Origin: Sciurus carolinensis
Taxonomy: Eukaryota; Chordata; Mammalia; Rodentia; Sciuridae
Reading direction: 5' to 3'
Assembly: GCF_902686445.1 (NCBI RefSeq)
Contig: NC_062227.1
Span: 20,535,678 to 20,599,677, forward strand
DNA length: 64,000 bases
The notes beneath the pieces were generated by a model. It saw only the letters and a list, made by a program, of their open reading frames with translations, searched no databases and had not been told where the DNA came from. How positions within the stretch are numbered: the stretch's first letter is position 1; every line of letters begins with the position of its first letter. Positions 43,733 to 53,855 of this stretch are shown here, one piece after another. A program made the translations under genes and the position numbers.

Positions 43733-46700
43733 ATGTCAAAAACAAATATGAGTCAATTGACTGGGAATACAAATCATATCACAATAATAACCCTGAATGT
43801 TAATGGCCTGAATTCATCAATCAAAAGACACAGACTGGCAGATTGGATTAAAAAGAAAAATCCAACAATATGCTGCCTGCAAGAGACACATCTCATAGAA
43901 AGAGACACCCATAGACTAAAGGTGAAAGGATGGGGAAAAACATACCATGCACACGGACACAGCAAAAAAGCTGGAGTATCCATCCTCATCTCAGATAATG
44001 TGGACTTCAAACCAAAACTAGTCAGAAGGGATAAAGAAGGACATTACATGCTGCTTAAGGGAAGCATAAATCAGCAAGACATAACAATCATAAATATCTG
44101 TGCCCCGAACATTGGCTCATGCACGTACGTCAAACAAATCCTTCTCAATTCCAGAAATCAAATAGACCACAACACAATAATACTAGGCGATTTTAACACA
44201 CCTCTCTCACCACTGGATAGATCGTCCAAACAAAAATTGAATAAAGAAACTATAGATCTCAACAACACAATCAGCAATTTAGACTTAACGGACATATATA
44301 GAATATACCATCCAACAAAGAATGAATACACTTTCTTCTCAGCAGCACATGGATCCTTCTCTAAAATAGACCATATTTTATGCCACAAAGCTACTGTTAG
44401 CAAATACAAGAAGATAGAGATACTACCTTGTACTCTATCAGATCATAATGGATTGAAATTAGAAATAAATGACAGAATAAAAAACAGAAACTTCTCCAAT
44501 ACCTGGAGACTAAATAATACACTATTATATGATGAATGGATAACAGAAGACATCAGGAGGGAAATAAAAAAATTCTTAGAAGTAAACGAGAACAAAGACA
44601 CATCATATCAAAATCTCTGGGACACTATGAAAGCAGTACTTAGAGGAAGATTTATTTCATGGGGTGCATTCAAAAAAAAGTAGAAATCAACAAATAAACG
44701 AGTTAACACTACAGCTCAAAGCCCTAGAAAAAGAAGAGCAGACCAATACCAAAAGTAGTAGAAGACAGGAAATAGTTAAAATCAGAGCCGAAATCAACGA
44801 AATCGAAACAAAAGAAACAATCGGAAAAATTAATAAAATAAATAGTTGGTTCTTTGAAAAAATAAATAAAATTGATAAACCCTTAGCCACACTAACAAAG
44901 AGAAAGAGGGAGAAAACTCAAATTACTAAAATTCGGAATGAACAAGGAAACATCACAACAGACACGAGTGAAATACAAAACATAATTAGAAGCTATTTTG
45001 AAAATCTATACTCCAACAAAACAGAAAACCTTGAAGACATCAACAAATTTCTAGAGACATATGAACTACCTAAACTGAACGAGGAGGACATACACAACTT
45101 AAATAAACCAATTTCAAGCAATGAAATAGAAGAGGTCATCAAAAGCCTACCAACAAAGAAAAGTCCAGGACCAGATGGGTTCTCAGCCGAGTTCTATAAA
45201 ACCTTTAAAGAAGAGCTCATTCCAATACTCCTCAAACTATTCCATGAAATAGAAGAGGAGGGAACCCTACCAAACTCGTTCTATGAAGCCAATATCACCC
45301 TGATACCTAAACCAGACAGAGACACATCAAGGAAAGAAAATTTCAGACCAATATCCTTAATGAACATCGATGCAAAAATTCTCAACAAAATTTTAGCAAA
45401 TCGCATACAAATATATATTAAAAAGATAGTGCACCACGATCAAGTGGGTTTTATCCCAGGGATGCAAGGTTGGTTCAACATTTGGAAATCAATAAATGTC
45501 ATTCACCATATCAACAGACTTAAAGTTAAGAATCACATGATTATTTCAATAGATGCAGAAAAAGCATTTGATAAAATACAGCATCCCTTCATGCTCAAAA
45601 CACTAGAAAAAATTGGGGTAATGGGAACATTCCTAAACATTATAAAGGCCATCTACGCTAAGCTCATGGCTAATATCATTCTAAATGGTGAAAAACTGAA
45701 AGCGTTCCCCCTAAAAACTGGAACAAGGCAGGGATGCCCTCTTTCACCGCTTCTATTCAACATCGTCCTTGAGACTCTAGCCAGAGCAATCAGACAAACC
45801 AAAGAAATTAAAGGGATACGAATAGGAAAAGAAGAACTCAAACTATCCCTGTTTGCTGATGACATGATTATATATTTAGAGGAACCTGGAAATTCCACCA
45901 GAAAACTTTTAGAACTCATAAGTGAATTCAGTAAAGTAGCAGGTTACAAGATCAATGCTCATAAATCCAATGCATTTTTATACATAAGTGATGAATCTTC
46001 AGAAAGAGAAATTAGGAAAACTACTCCATTCACAATAGCATCGAAAAAAATAAATACTTGGGAATCAATCTCACAAAAGAGGTGAAAGACCTCTACAACG
46101 AGAACTACAGAACACTAAAGAAAGAAATTAAAGAAAACCTTAGAAGATGGAAAGATCTCCCATGTTCCTGGATAGGCAGAATTAATATCGTCAAAATGGC
46201 TATACTACCTAAAGTTCTATACAGATTCAATGCAATTCCAATTAAAATCCCAATGATGTACCTCGCAGAAATAGAGCAAGCAATTATGAAATTCATCTGG
46301 AAGAATAAAAAACCTAGAATAGCTAAAGCAATCCTCAGTAGCAAGAGCGAAGCAGGGCGTATTGCAATACCAGATCTTCAACTCTACTACAAAGCAATAG
46401 TAACAAAAACGGCATGGTATTGGTACCAAAATAGACAGGTAGATCAATGGTACAGAATAGAGGACATGGACACAAACCCAAATAAATACAATTTTCTCAT
46501 ACTAGACAAAGGTTCCAACAATATGCAATGGAGAAAAGATAGCCTCTTCAACAAATGGTGCTGGGAAAACTGGAAAACTATATGCAATAGAATGAAACTA
46601 AACCCCTATCTCTCACCCTACACAAAACTCAACTCAAAATGGATCAAGAACCTCGGAATCAGACCAGAGACCCTGCATCTTATAGAAGAAAAAGTAGGTC

Positions 46701-47578
46701 CAAATCTTCAACTTGTTGGCTCAGGATCAGATTTCCTTAACAGGACTCCCATAGCACAAGAAATAAAAGCAAGAATAAACAACTGGGATAGATTCAAACT
46801 TAAAAGCTTTCTCTCAGCAAAGGAAACTATCAGAAATGTGAAGAGAGAGCCTACAGAGTGGGAGAATATCTTTGCCAACCATACCTCAGATAGAGCGCTA
46901 ATTTCCAGAATCTATAAAGAACTCAAAAAACTCTACACGAAGAATACAAATAATCCAATCAACAAATGGGCTAAGGAAATGAACAGACACTTCACAGAAG
47001 AAGATCTACAAGTAATCACCAGATATATGAAAAAATGTTCAACATCCCTAGTAATAAGGGAAATGCAAATCAAAACCACCCTAAGATTTCATCTCACCCC
47101 AATTAGAATGGCGATTATCAAGAATACAGGCAACAATAGGTGTTGGCGAGGATGTGGTGAAAAAGGAACACTCATACATTGCTGGTGGGGTTGCAAATTA
47201 GTGCAGCCACTCTGGAAAGCAGTGTGGAGATTCCTCAGAAAGCTTGGAATGGAAACACCATTTGACCCAGCTATCCCACTCCTTGGCCTATACCCAAAGG
47301 ACTTAAAATCAGCATACTACAGAGATACAGCCACATCAATGTTCATTGCTGCTCAATTCACCATAGCCAGATTGTGGAACCAACCTAGATGCCCTTCAGT
47401 TGATGAATGGATAAAGAAACTGTGGCATATTTATACAATGGAATATTACTCCGCAATGAAGAATGATAAAATTATGGCATTTGTAGGCAAATGGTCGAAA
47501 TTGGAGAATATCATGCTAAGTGAGATAAGCCAATCTCAAAAAACTAAAGGACAAATGATCTCGCTGATAAACGGATGA
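43733..47578 (+). pseudogene. L1 ORF2 (endonuclease-reverse transcriptase), two frameshifts
   Basis: The start ATG is at 43733. Endonuclease text is complete in the first frame (TLNVNGLNSS, then CLQETH, GDFNTPLSP, SDHNGLKLEIN). The frame then breaks in the A-rich run near 44678, where two bases are missing compared with the sister L1. RT continues in the second frame ([43 protein letters not shown] at about 45855). The second break is a one-base loss in the A-run near 46050. The third frame reads through the thumb and C-terminus with [18 protein letters not shown] near 47140, to the stop at 47578. Both breaks lie in homopolymers, so replication slippage or an assembly error are both possible. 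Confidence 0.93.
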
Positions 47579-47771
47579 GGACATATAATGGGGGGTGGGA
47601 GGGGCTAGCATTAGGTTTAGGGTTAGGTTTAGAGTTAGGCTAAGGAGAGCAGTAAGAATGAAGGAAAGAAGGACTGTGTAGAGGGAAAAGAGGGGTGGGA
47701 GGGGTGGGAGGGGTGGGAGGGGTGGGGGGGAGGGGAAAAATATAATAAACATCATTACCCTATGTAAACGT
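47579..47771 (+). repeat. L1 3' UTR with telomere-like and G-quadruplex-capable tracts
   Basis: At 47610-47645 the text ttaggtttagggttaggttt imitates degenerate telomere repeats. At 47693-47735 five blocks of g3-g5 separated by t or a follow (gggtgggaggggtgggagg type). A G-rich polypurine tract is usual in mammalian L1 3' UTRs; the telomere-like neighbour is not one I know as standard. Confidence 0.85.
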
Positions 47772-48759
47772 AAAAAAAAAATAAATTAAAAAAAAAAAAA
47801 GAGTGAATGATACAACTTGGCATGGACATGCAACATGTTGCATATTTTTTCATTTGTTTATCTAGGGAAATTTGGGTTGTTTACACCACTTGACTAATGT
47901 GAATAGAGGGGTCATGAACATTGGTGTGCATGTGTTGGTTTTAGACTCTCCTTCCAGTTCTCTTGGAAATATACCTAGAAGTGGATTTGCCTAATCATGC
48001 AATAATTCCACATTCAACATTTGGAGGAACTATTATACTATTTTGCTAGTAGTTGCTTAATTTAAATTCCCACCAGAAAATTTTTAGAGTTTAATTTTCT
48101 CCATATTCCCTATCAACATTTATTTTCCATTTAGCTTGAAACATCCATTGTAATGCATGTAGGGTGATACCACCCAGTGGATGATTTGCTTTTCCCTCAT
48201 AACAATGCTGTTTTTCCTATGATTATTGACTATTTGTACATCTTTGGGAAAATGCCTATTTCTTGTTCTTTTCCATTTTCAAATTGGAATGCTTTCTTGG
48301 TGAGTTATAGGAACTCAATAACAATTCTTCATCAAATTTGAATTGCTAATATTTTCTCTCATTCTGTGGATTACCTTCTTTATTTAATTTTATTTTTAAC
48401 TGGTTTATTAGGTACAATTGACTTGTCATATGCTGAACATATTTAAGATATTAAATCTGTTTTTTTTTTTGTTTTATATTACCTCTTAAGCACTTCTAAA
48501 TATATAGTTCTACCATGTTAAGTATATTCAAAATGTTGTGTAATGCATCTCCAGAACTTTTTCATCTTGCAAAATTAAAACCAATAATCTTGAAATACAC
48601 ACCTTCCCTTGACTCTGTTCATGCATTATGGAGTTAGCTAATGCCTTTTTCTCCATCTATTTGAAATTTGACTTTCAAGACCTGTTCACACTCAATTGTT
48701 GGGAAAGGCAGTGGACATTCAGGTACAGCTTCTGGGATATCTACATAGTCATATCATCT

Positions 48760-49209
48760 GCATGGCATGGTGGCTCGGAACCTTGAGCTGTCTCAATCTC
48801 TACTGATGTTATCTAGTTCCATTATATCAATGATATCCTGCTAACTGGAGAAGATTATCCTGTGTTATAGGATGCAGTAGAACAACTCATTTACATGGTA
48901 GGTGATGGGCTGTCAAACTCAATAAAATTCAAGGTCCCATGAATTTCTTGGGGTGGTCAAGTCAGGTAAGACCCATTTGATTCCAGGGATGCATGGCAAG
49001 ACAAAGTGAACACCTTTCCCATCACTCACTGCAGTGAAGAATGTAGAGGGTCTTTAGGCTTCTGGGTTATTAGCAGACTTTCACTCCTCATCCCACTCAT
49101 GGACTGTTGAAGAAGGGAGCCAAATGGAACTAGGATGTTCACCAGCAGAGAGTATTTGTAAAAGCAGATTTGATAGTCCAGGTAACATCTCTGGGCACCT
49201 CTCTATTAG
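48760..49209 (+). pseudogene. Decayed retroviral RT remnant, copy B
   Basis: Paralog of 2740-3215, with the 'YINDIL'-like box near 48828. It is cut off at the 49209 junction. Confidence 0.5.
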
Positions 49210-49215
49210 GGTGCC

Positions 49216-50250
49216 AATGTCATTAGATGTAAACACAGCAACAGCATTAACCTAAAGTAGTGGGCTATAATTGTACACTATGAAGGTAGAATTATAATTT
49301 GGATATTTTAGAGTTGGGATCTGGAATGTCCTATAACACCCCATGAGGCAAAGTCGTGGTTCCCAGGGTGGTGCTCTTGGGATCTGATGGAAGCCATGAG
49401 AGATCGGGCCAGTCTTAAGGTTATGAGTGTATCTTCTTCTTGGGAATTTTAATACCCCATTCTCTGCCTCTTTCTCTTTTTTCCTGCTTTGAGACTAGTA
49501 GTTTTGCTTGACTGTACACTCCATCCATGATGAGTTGCCTGCCACCAGAGGTCTAAAACAATAGGTCTGATCAATCATGTATTCCAAAACTGTGAGCCAG
49601 TATCCCCCTTTCTCTTTATTGGTTGATAACACCAGGTATTTTTTTTGTGTGTGTTGGAAATTTGACTAATACTGTGGCCACCAGTGTTCCCAGGAGATAC
49701 ATCAATATGCTGATGAGCTAAAAAACTGCGTAGTCTGGGTGCAATACCAGAGTACTGAATTCAGCATGGGGCTCTCACAGTGTGGGAGCTGGGACTGCAC
49801 TTCCAGTTCTAAGTATATCAACAGTGATCCTTTTCAGTGTGATCCTTGAATTACCCAGAGTTAACTCCTGTCATTGTGGCTTTTGGTCCTTTATAGTCTG
49901 TGAAGTCTTAGGACAATTCTTTTTTAAAAGAATTACCACTGCACTTTAATTATATAGAGCAGTGGCTTGCATTGTGGCATTTTGTACATGAAAATAACAT
50001 ACTTCAATCATATTCACCCCCATGACCCTCTACCCCCATTCTCCTTTGCCCTCTCTAGTAAGTCTCCATGCGACTTGGAAGTCTGTTTTCACCCCTAGAC
50101 TTCATAATACTTGTGCTTATGTGTCTAGCTTATTTCGCTTAACATTGTGATCTCCAGTTCATTTACGTTCCAATGAATGACATAATTTTATTGTTCATTA
50201 TGGCTGGATAATACTCCATACTGTGTATTTGTGTGTGTGTATCACATAAT
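49216..50250. repeat. Segmental duplication, copy B, block 2
   Basis: It aligns to 32057-33105, including the MaLR-type LTR and the start of the old antisense L1. Confidence 0.85.
49270..49675 (+). repeat. MaLR-type LTR, plus strand (copy B)
   Basis: Paralog of 32110-32520 with the same ends and the same internal order; it predates the duplication. Confidence 0.6.
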
Positions 50251-50294
50251 CTTTATCCATTCTTCCTTGAGCAGACATACCTGGTCTGATTCCA
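49950..50294 (-). mobile_element. Old L1, minus strand, part left of provirus 2
   Basis: The antisense 3' UTR and ORF2 end of an old L1, interrupted at 50294 by provirus 2. It resumes at 58097. Confidence 0.75.
50289..50294. repeat. 6-bp target-site duplication, provirus 2 (left)
   Basis: attcca here and at 58091-58096 directly abuts the two LTRs. Confidence 0.95.
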
Positions 50295-50790
50295 TGTGGG
50301 GTTTTCCGGGAACCCCAGCCTCGGGCGTGGTCAAGATGGCACCTGACGCTGAGCCAGAGGTGGCCAGCTATACAGTAAACAACCAGCGAATTCCAATAAT
50401 TGGCTAGTTAACGATGTGACTAGAGCATGCCCCCCCCTCGTGCACCCGTCCTGTGCCTGCAGCTGTCCGCGTTTATCTCGTGTACTCTCCCCTGATTGAC
50501 TGAAGTGTATATAAGCCTGGTGGGTGGGAGAGTGGGGAGGAGAAGCTGAGGAAGGGACGGAAGAAGCGGAAGAACCGGCGGCGACGACGGCGGTGACAGC
50601 GGCCGCGGCAGCAGCGGGAGCGGAGCTGGAAGGAGGGAGTACGCGGGAGTGGAAGGAGCTGGGAAAAGGAAAGCTGAAAGTGCGAAGAAGCTAGGGGTAA
50701 GAGAAGCGTAGGAAAGAACCTGTGCACAATAAACTTCCAAAGCTTCAGACGTTTGCCGTGTCTCTCTCTGCGGGCAGAGGGGACGCGACA
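50295..50790 (+). repeat. 5' LTR of provirus 2
   Basis: It is 496 bp, TGTGGGG..GCGACA. The TATA box is at 50508-50514 and AATAAA at 50728-50733. A YY1-like CAAGATGGCACC lies near the start; the 3' LTR has the CpG form. R is purine- and CGG-rich. The three differences from the 3' LTR are all CpG-type transitions. Confidence 0.95.
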
Positions 50791-50792
50791 GC

Positions 50793-50810
50793 TGGTGCCG
50801 AAACCCGGGA
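50793..50810 (+). promoter_or_regulatory. Primer binding site, tRNA-Phe, provirus 2
   Basis: TGGTGCCGAAACCCGGGA, two bases after the LTR; identical to that of provirus 1. Confidence 0.93.
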
Positions 50811-50870
50811 CTATAAAAGGGACAAGGTAAGATATCTTAAAAATTTTTTTTAACAAGCTAAACCGGTTAT

Positions 50871-51000
50871 AAAGAAGTCAAAAAAGGTAAACAGGTAAAG
50901 AAGTCAAAAAAGGTAAACAGGTAAAGAAGTCAAAAAAGGTAAACAGGTAAAGAAGTCAAAAAAGGTAAACAGGTAAAGAAGTCAAAAAAGGTAAACAGGT
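50871..51000 (+). repeat. Leader tandem array, 5 perfect units of 26 bp
   Basis: The unit aaagaagtcaaaaaaggtaa+acaggt is repeated exactly five times with no mismatch (5 x 26 = 130). It lies between the primer site and gag. Provirus 1 has no such array but expands a different leader sequence. Confidence 0.97.
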
Positions 51001-51369
51001 AAAGGAGAGGCGCCTCGACGTTTGCGGTATAGCGACTATCCGGATATGCGGAATGCGGTCCAGTTAAAGGGTATCAGGACACGCTATCAGCGGTCCTGGG
51101 GGCACGCGGAATGCGGTCCAATTAAAATAAAAATAAGGACACACGGAAGGTGGTCCGGTATCGGGACACGCCATTAGCGGTCCTGGCGCGTGGAACGCGG
51201 TCTAATTAAAGTGAAAGTAGAAACACGTTTGAAGCGGTCCTACGTGAAGAGCCGCTATAAAAATTTTAATGCGCACTTGATAGTTTTCCCTCCAGCAATC
51301 TCCTTGTTCCTGGTAGCTAGGCCACTGTTATTGTAATTACCATAACTAAAGCTATTCAAATTAGTAACA
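51001..51369 (+). other. Remainder of provirus 2 leader
   Basis: CpG-rich text with two or three diverged units of the kind amplified in provirus 1 (gcggaatgcggtccaattaa, then cgccattagcggtcctgg). It ends at the gag start. A splice donor would be expected here, but none can be called safely. Confidence 0.6.
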
Positions 51370-53076
51370 ATGGGGTCTGAAACGTCTAAATTCAGAATGC
51401 AGTTACCCCTTAGGGAGTTATTGAAAAACCATGGAACACCATTGAAGGAGAGGACAGCTAAAGTATTTCTTGAAACTGTGGAAAGGATTTCCCCTTGGTT
51501 TTTGGATGAGGGCCTTTTGAATACCCTACAGTGGGAACGGCTGGGGAAAGACCTTCGTATAGCAGATAGGCAAAGTCCTTTGCCAGTAGGCACTATGGCT
51601 ATTTGGTCTCTTATTAAATCCTGTCTGCAAGATAAAAACAAAAAACCTTCACTCATTGAACCTTTAGCTGAGGGAAGACAGGTTTTGGAAGAAATAAAAG
51701 AGGAACATTCATATCTTTCTCAAAATTCAGAAAAAGGAACTAACTCAGATGAAGAACTATCGGAAGGAGAATTATCGGGAGAGGAATTGGAAAAAAGAGT
51801 ACAAAGATTAAAACTAGATAAACAGCCCCCTCTAGTGTCCGTGTTGCCTAGTGCACCTCCCATAAATAGGGAACTCCCTCATGAAGCGTCCGGCTTCGGG
51901 TTACGCTCAGAATGGAGTCATCTTGGATCTGTAGCGTATCCTGTTTTTGAGGATGCTCAAAATCAAAGATTCCACCAACCCCTAGACTTCAAAATAGTCA
52001 AGCAGTTAAAAGAGGCAGTTTGTACATATGGTCCTCAGTCAGCTTTTACTATAGCCTTGGTAGATACTTTGACATCATTAAACTTAGTGCCCCAGGACTG
52101 GACTAATCTTGCTAGGGCCGCTCTGTCTGGGGGACAGTACCTCATGTGGAAAACATCATGGCAAGAAATATCTATGGATACCGCCCGCCGAAATGCGGCA
52201 GCGGGAAATCCCCAGGTCGATAGGGACATGCTTATGGGTGTAGGACCATATGAAACCCTTCAGGCACAGCTTAATTATCATCCAGCAGTCTATGCACAAA
52301 TTGCCGTGGCTGCAACCAAGGCCTGGAAAACATTACAAGGAGCAGGAGATTTGCAGGGCCAGTTGTCAAAGGTAACTCAAGGGAATAATGAGCCCTATGT
52401 GGATTTCGTCGATAGGCTAATTCAGACGGCATCACGCATCTTTGGAGATGCAGAGCAAGCCATGCCCTTAGTAAAGCAACTGGCTTACGAACAAGCTAAT
52501 AGGTGGTGTAGGGAGGCCATAAGACCATGGAGAAACAAAGACTTGTCCGCCTACTTAAAAGTGTGTAGAGATGTAAATGATACTTCGGCGCAGAGCGGTG
52601 CCTTTGTAGCAGCCATAGACAGACAAACCACCTTGTTATCTGCCGCACTTGCACTAGCCCAGGGGAGACCCCCTCAAAGAACTAATAAAGAGTCCTCAGG
52701 ATCGTGTTTTGTGTGTGGACAGATGGGACATCTAAAAGCCACTTGTCCAAACAAAAGGCTGTTCCTTGCTCAAGGTGGGAACATCTATACAGGGAATAGT
52801 TCGGGAACCGGACCTGGGTTATGTCCAAGATGCAGAAAGGGAAATCATTGGAGCAGTGCCTGTCAGTCTATTAGAGATAGGGAAGGTAATTTTTTAGGTT
52901 TAAATCCTAAACTTCAAAAAAACGGGAGACAGGGCCCTCCCCGGGGCCCGCAACAAATATACGGGGTAATTCAACAAGTTCCCCGACGGTGGTATCCTCC
53001 CACAGAGAAGGGGAGCGCAGGGCCACCTCAGGGAGTGCAGGATTGGACATCTGTGCCACCTCCAGACTCATACTAA
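51370..53076 (+). CDS. gag: gag of provirus 2, intact 568-codon frame
   Basis: It is colinear with gag of provirus 1. MGSETSK gives a myristoylation-type glycine 2. The p10-like matrix covers residues about 10-100 and an acidic E/S/G-rich linker about 115-160. Capsid runs from about 190 to 430, with the major-homology-like QGNNEPYVDFVDRL. CCHC knuckles start at residues 446 (CFVCGQMGHLKATC) and 485 (CPRCRKGNHWSSAC). The frame stays open to TAA at 53074-53076. It overlaps pro from the slip site at 52917 onward. Scattered amino-acid differences from provirus 1 show that the two are separate insertions rather than a recent duplicate. Confidence 0.96.
   Translation: MGSETSKFRMQLPLRELLKNHGTPLKERTAKVFLETVERISPWFLDEGLLNTLQWERLGKDLRIADRQSPLPVGTMAIWSLIKSCLQDKNKKPSLIEPLAEGRQVLEEIKEEHSYLSQNSEKGTNSDEELSEGELSGEELEKRVQRLKLDKQPPLVSVLPSAPPINRELPHEASGFGLRSEWSHLGSVAYPVFEDAQNQRFHQPLDFKIVKQLKEAVCTYGPQSAFTIALVDTLTSLNLVPQDWTNLARAALSGGQYLMWKTSWQEISMDTARRNAAAGNPQVDRDMLMGVGPYETLQAQLNYHPAVYAQIAVAATKAWKTLQGAGDLQGQLSKVTQGNNEPYVDFVDRLIQTASRIFGDAEQAMPLVKQLAYEQANRWCREAIRPWRNKDLSAYLKVCRDVNDTSAQSGAFVAAIDRQTTLLSAALALAQGRPPQRTNKESSGSCFVCGQMGHLKATCPNKRLFLAQGGNIYTGNSSGTGPGLCPRCRKGNHWSSACQSIRDREGNFLGLNPKLQKNGRQGPPRGPQQIYGVIQQVPRRWYPPTEKGSAGPPQGVQDWTSVPPPDSY
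52917..52923 (+). promoter_or_regulatory. Gag-pro slippery site A AAA AAC with downstream stem
   Basis: The heptamer is in gag register (third base, then codons AAA and AAC). Nine bases later lies GGGCCC-TCCCCG-GGGCCC, a strong potential hairpin or pseudoknot stem. The -1 frame is open from here to the pro stop. Confidence 0.9.
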
Positions 53077-53855
53077 CCCCAGATATGGGGGTGCAGATGG
53101 TTGATACCGACTGGCATGAAAAAATCCCACAGAACAGTGTAGGGCTATTACTAGGTAGAGGTTCCTCAACACTAAAAGGACTTATAGTACACCCAGGGGT
53201 TATTGATCCTGATTTCACTGGACAAATAAAAGCCTTAGTCTCTTCACCAAAAGGAATTACGGTCATCTCTCCAGGGGATCGCATTGCACAAATGCTTATA
53301 TTGCCCAATCGACATTCTTTGTGGCCCAGTGAAAATACAAATAAAAGACAAGGAGGTTTTGGATCAACAGGAACCACTTTAATAAACCTTACTATGGATA
53401 TGGAACAGAGGCCCCTCCTAAAATTAAAAGTGGGAAATATGGAATTTACAGGTTTATTAGATACAGGAGCAGACAAAAGTATTATCAGTGCAATGGTCTG
53501 GCCAAAGCACTGGCCATTGATCACAGCAGCTCAGAGCTTGAGAGGCTTAGGAGTAGCAGAGAGCCCCAATCAAAGTGCTTCCTCATTATCATGGAAAGAT
53601 ACAGAGGGACACACAGGTATATTTCAACCATATGTCTGTAATGTTCCTATTAGCCTATGGGGACGAGATTTCCTGCAGCAAATGGATATGAAACTCACCA
53701 CTGACCAGATTTACCAAGGGACTCCTGTAAGAAATATGTTACAAAATATGGATTATGATGATAAAAAAGGATTAGGAAGACATAGCCAAGGATCTACCCA
53801 ACCACTGCCTTTACCCCCACCAAAAAATGATTCTCATGGATTGGGTTTTTCCTAG
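52917..53855 (+). CDS. pro: pro of provirus 2: dUTPase + aspartic protease, open frame
   Basis: It is read by -1 slippage from gag. dUTPase motifs 1-5 are all present ([42 protein letters not shown]). The protease active site DTGA is at 53460-53471, in the LLDTGADKS context. A G-patch-like glycine-rich tail ends the frame (KGLGR). The stop is TAG at 53853-53855. The length matches provirus 1. It is probably only made as Gag-Pro and matured by self-cleavage (family knowledge). Confidence 0.92.
   Translation, partial: KKRETGPSPGPATNIRGNSTSSPTVVSSHREGERRATSGSAGLDICATSRLILTPDMGVQMVDTDWHEKIPQNSVGLLLGRGSSTLKGLIVHPGVIDPDFTGQIKALVSSPKGITVISPGDRIAQMLILPNRHSLWPSENTNKRQGGFGSTGTTLINLTMDMEQRPLLKLKVGNMEFTGLLDTGADKSIISAMVWPKHWPLITAAQSLRGLGVAESPNQSASSLSWKDTEGHTGIFQPYVCNVPISLWGRDFLQQMDMKLTTDQIYQGTPVRNMLQNMDYDDKKGLGRHSQGSTQPLPLPPPKNDSHGLGFS
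53843..53849 (+). promoter_or_regulatory. Pro-pol slippery site G GGT TTT
   Basis: It lies one codon before the pro stop, in pro register. The -1 frame leads directly into open pol text. It is less common than A AAA AAC but fits X XXY YYZ. Confidence 0.75.

Larger units (their letters stand above)
41714..47798 (+). mobile_element. Full-length L1, plus strand, young
   Basis: The 6.1-kb element has a monomer-type 5' UTR, intact ORF1, ORF2 with two frame breaks, a 3' UTR with telomere-like and G-rich tracts, and a poly(A) tail (47772-47798). Perfect 12-bp target duplications flank it, and the empty site is preserved in the paralogous copy A. The intact ORF1, perfect duplications and near-pure tail indicate a recent insertion. 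The two ORF2 lesions make it non-autonomous as it stands. Confidence 0.96.
39888..49209. repeat. Segmental duplication, copy B, block 1 (with L1 inserted)
   Basis: It aligns to 1-3215 apart from the 6.1-kb L1 at 41714-47798. It also holds the old L1 end (40357-40780), a short microsatellite (40968-40992), the SINE (40991-41201) and the RT remnant (48760-49209). It ends at ccaatgt, where it joins sequence corresponding to 32057 of copy A. Confidence 0.9.
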
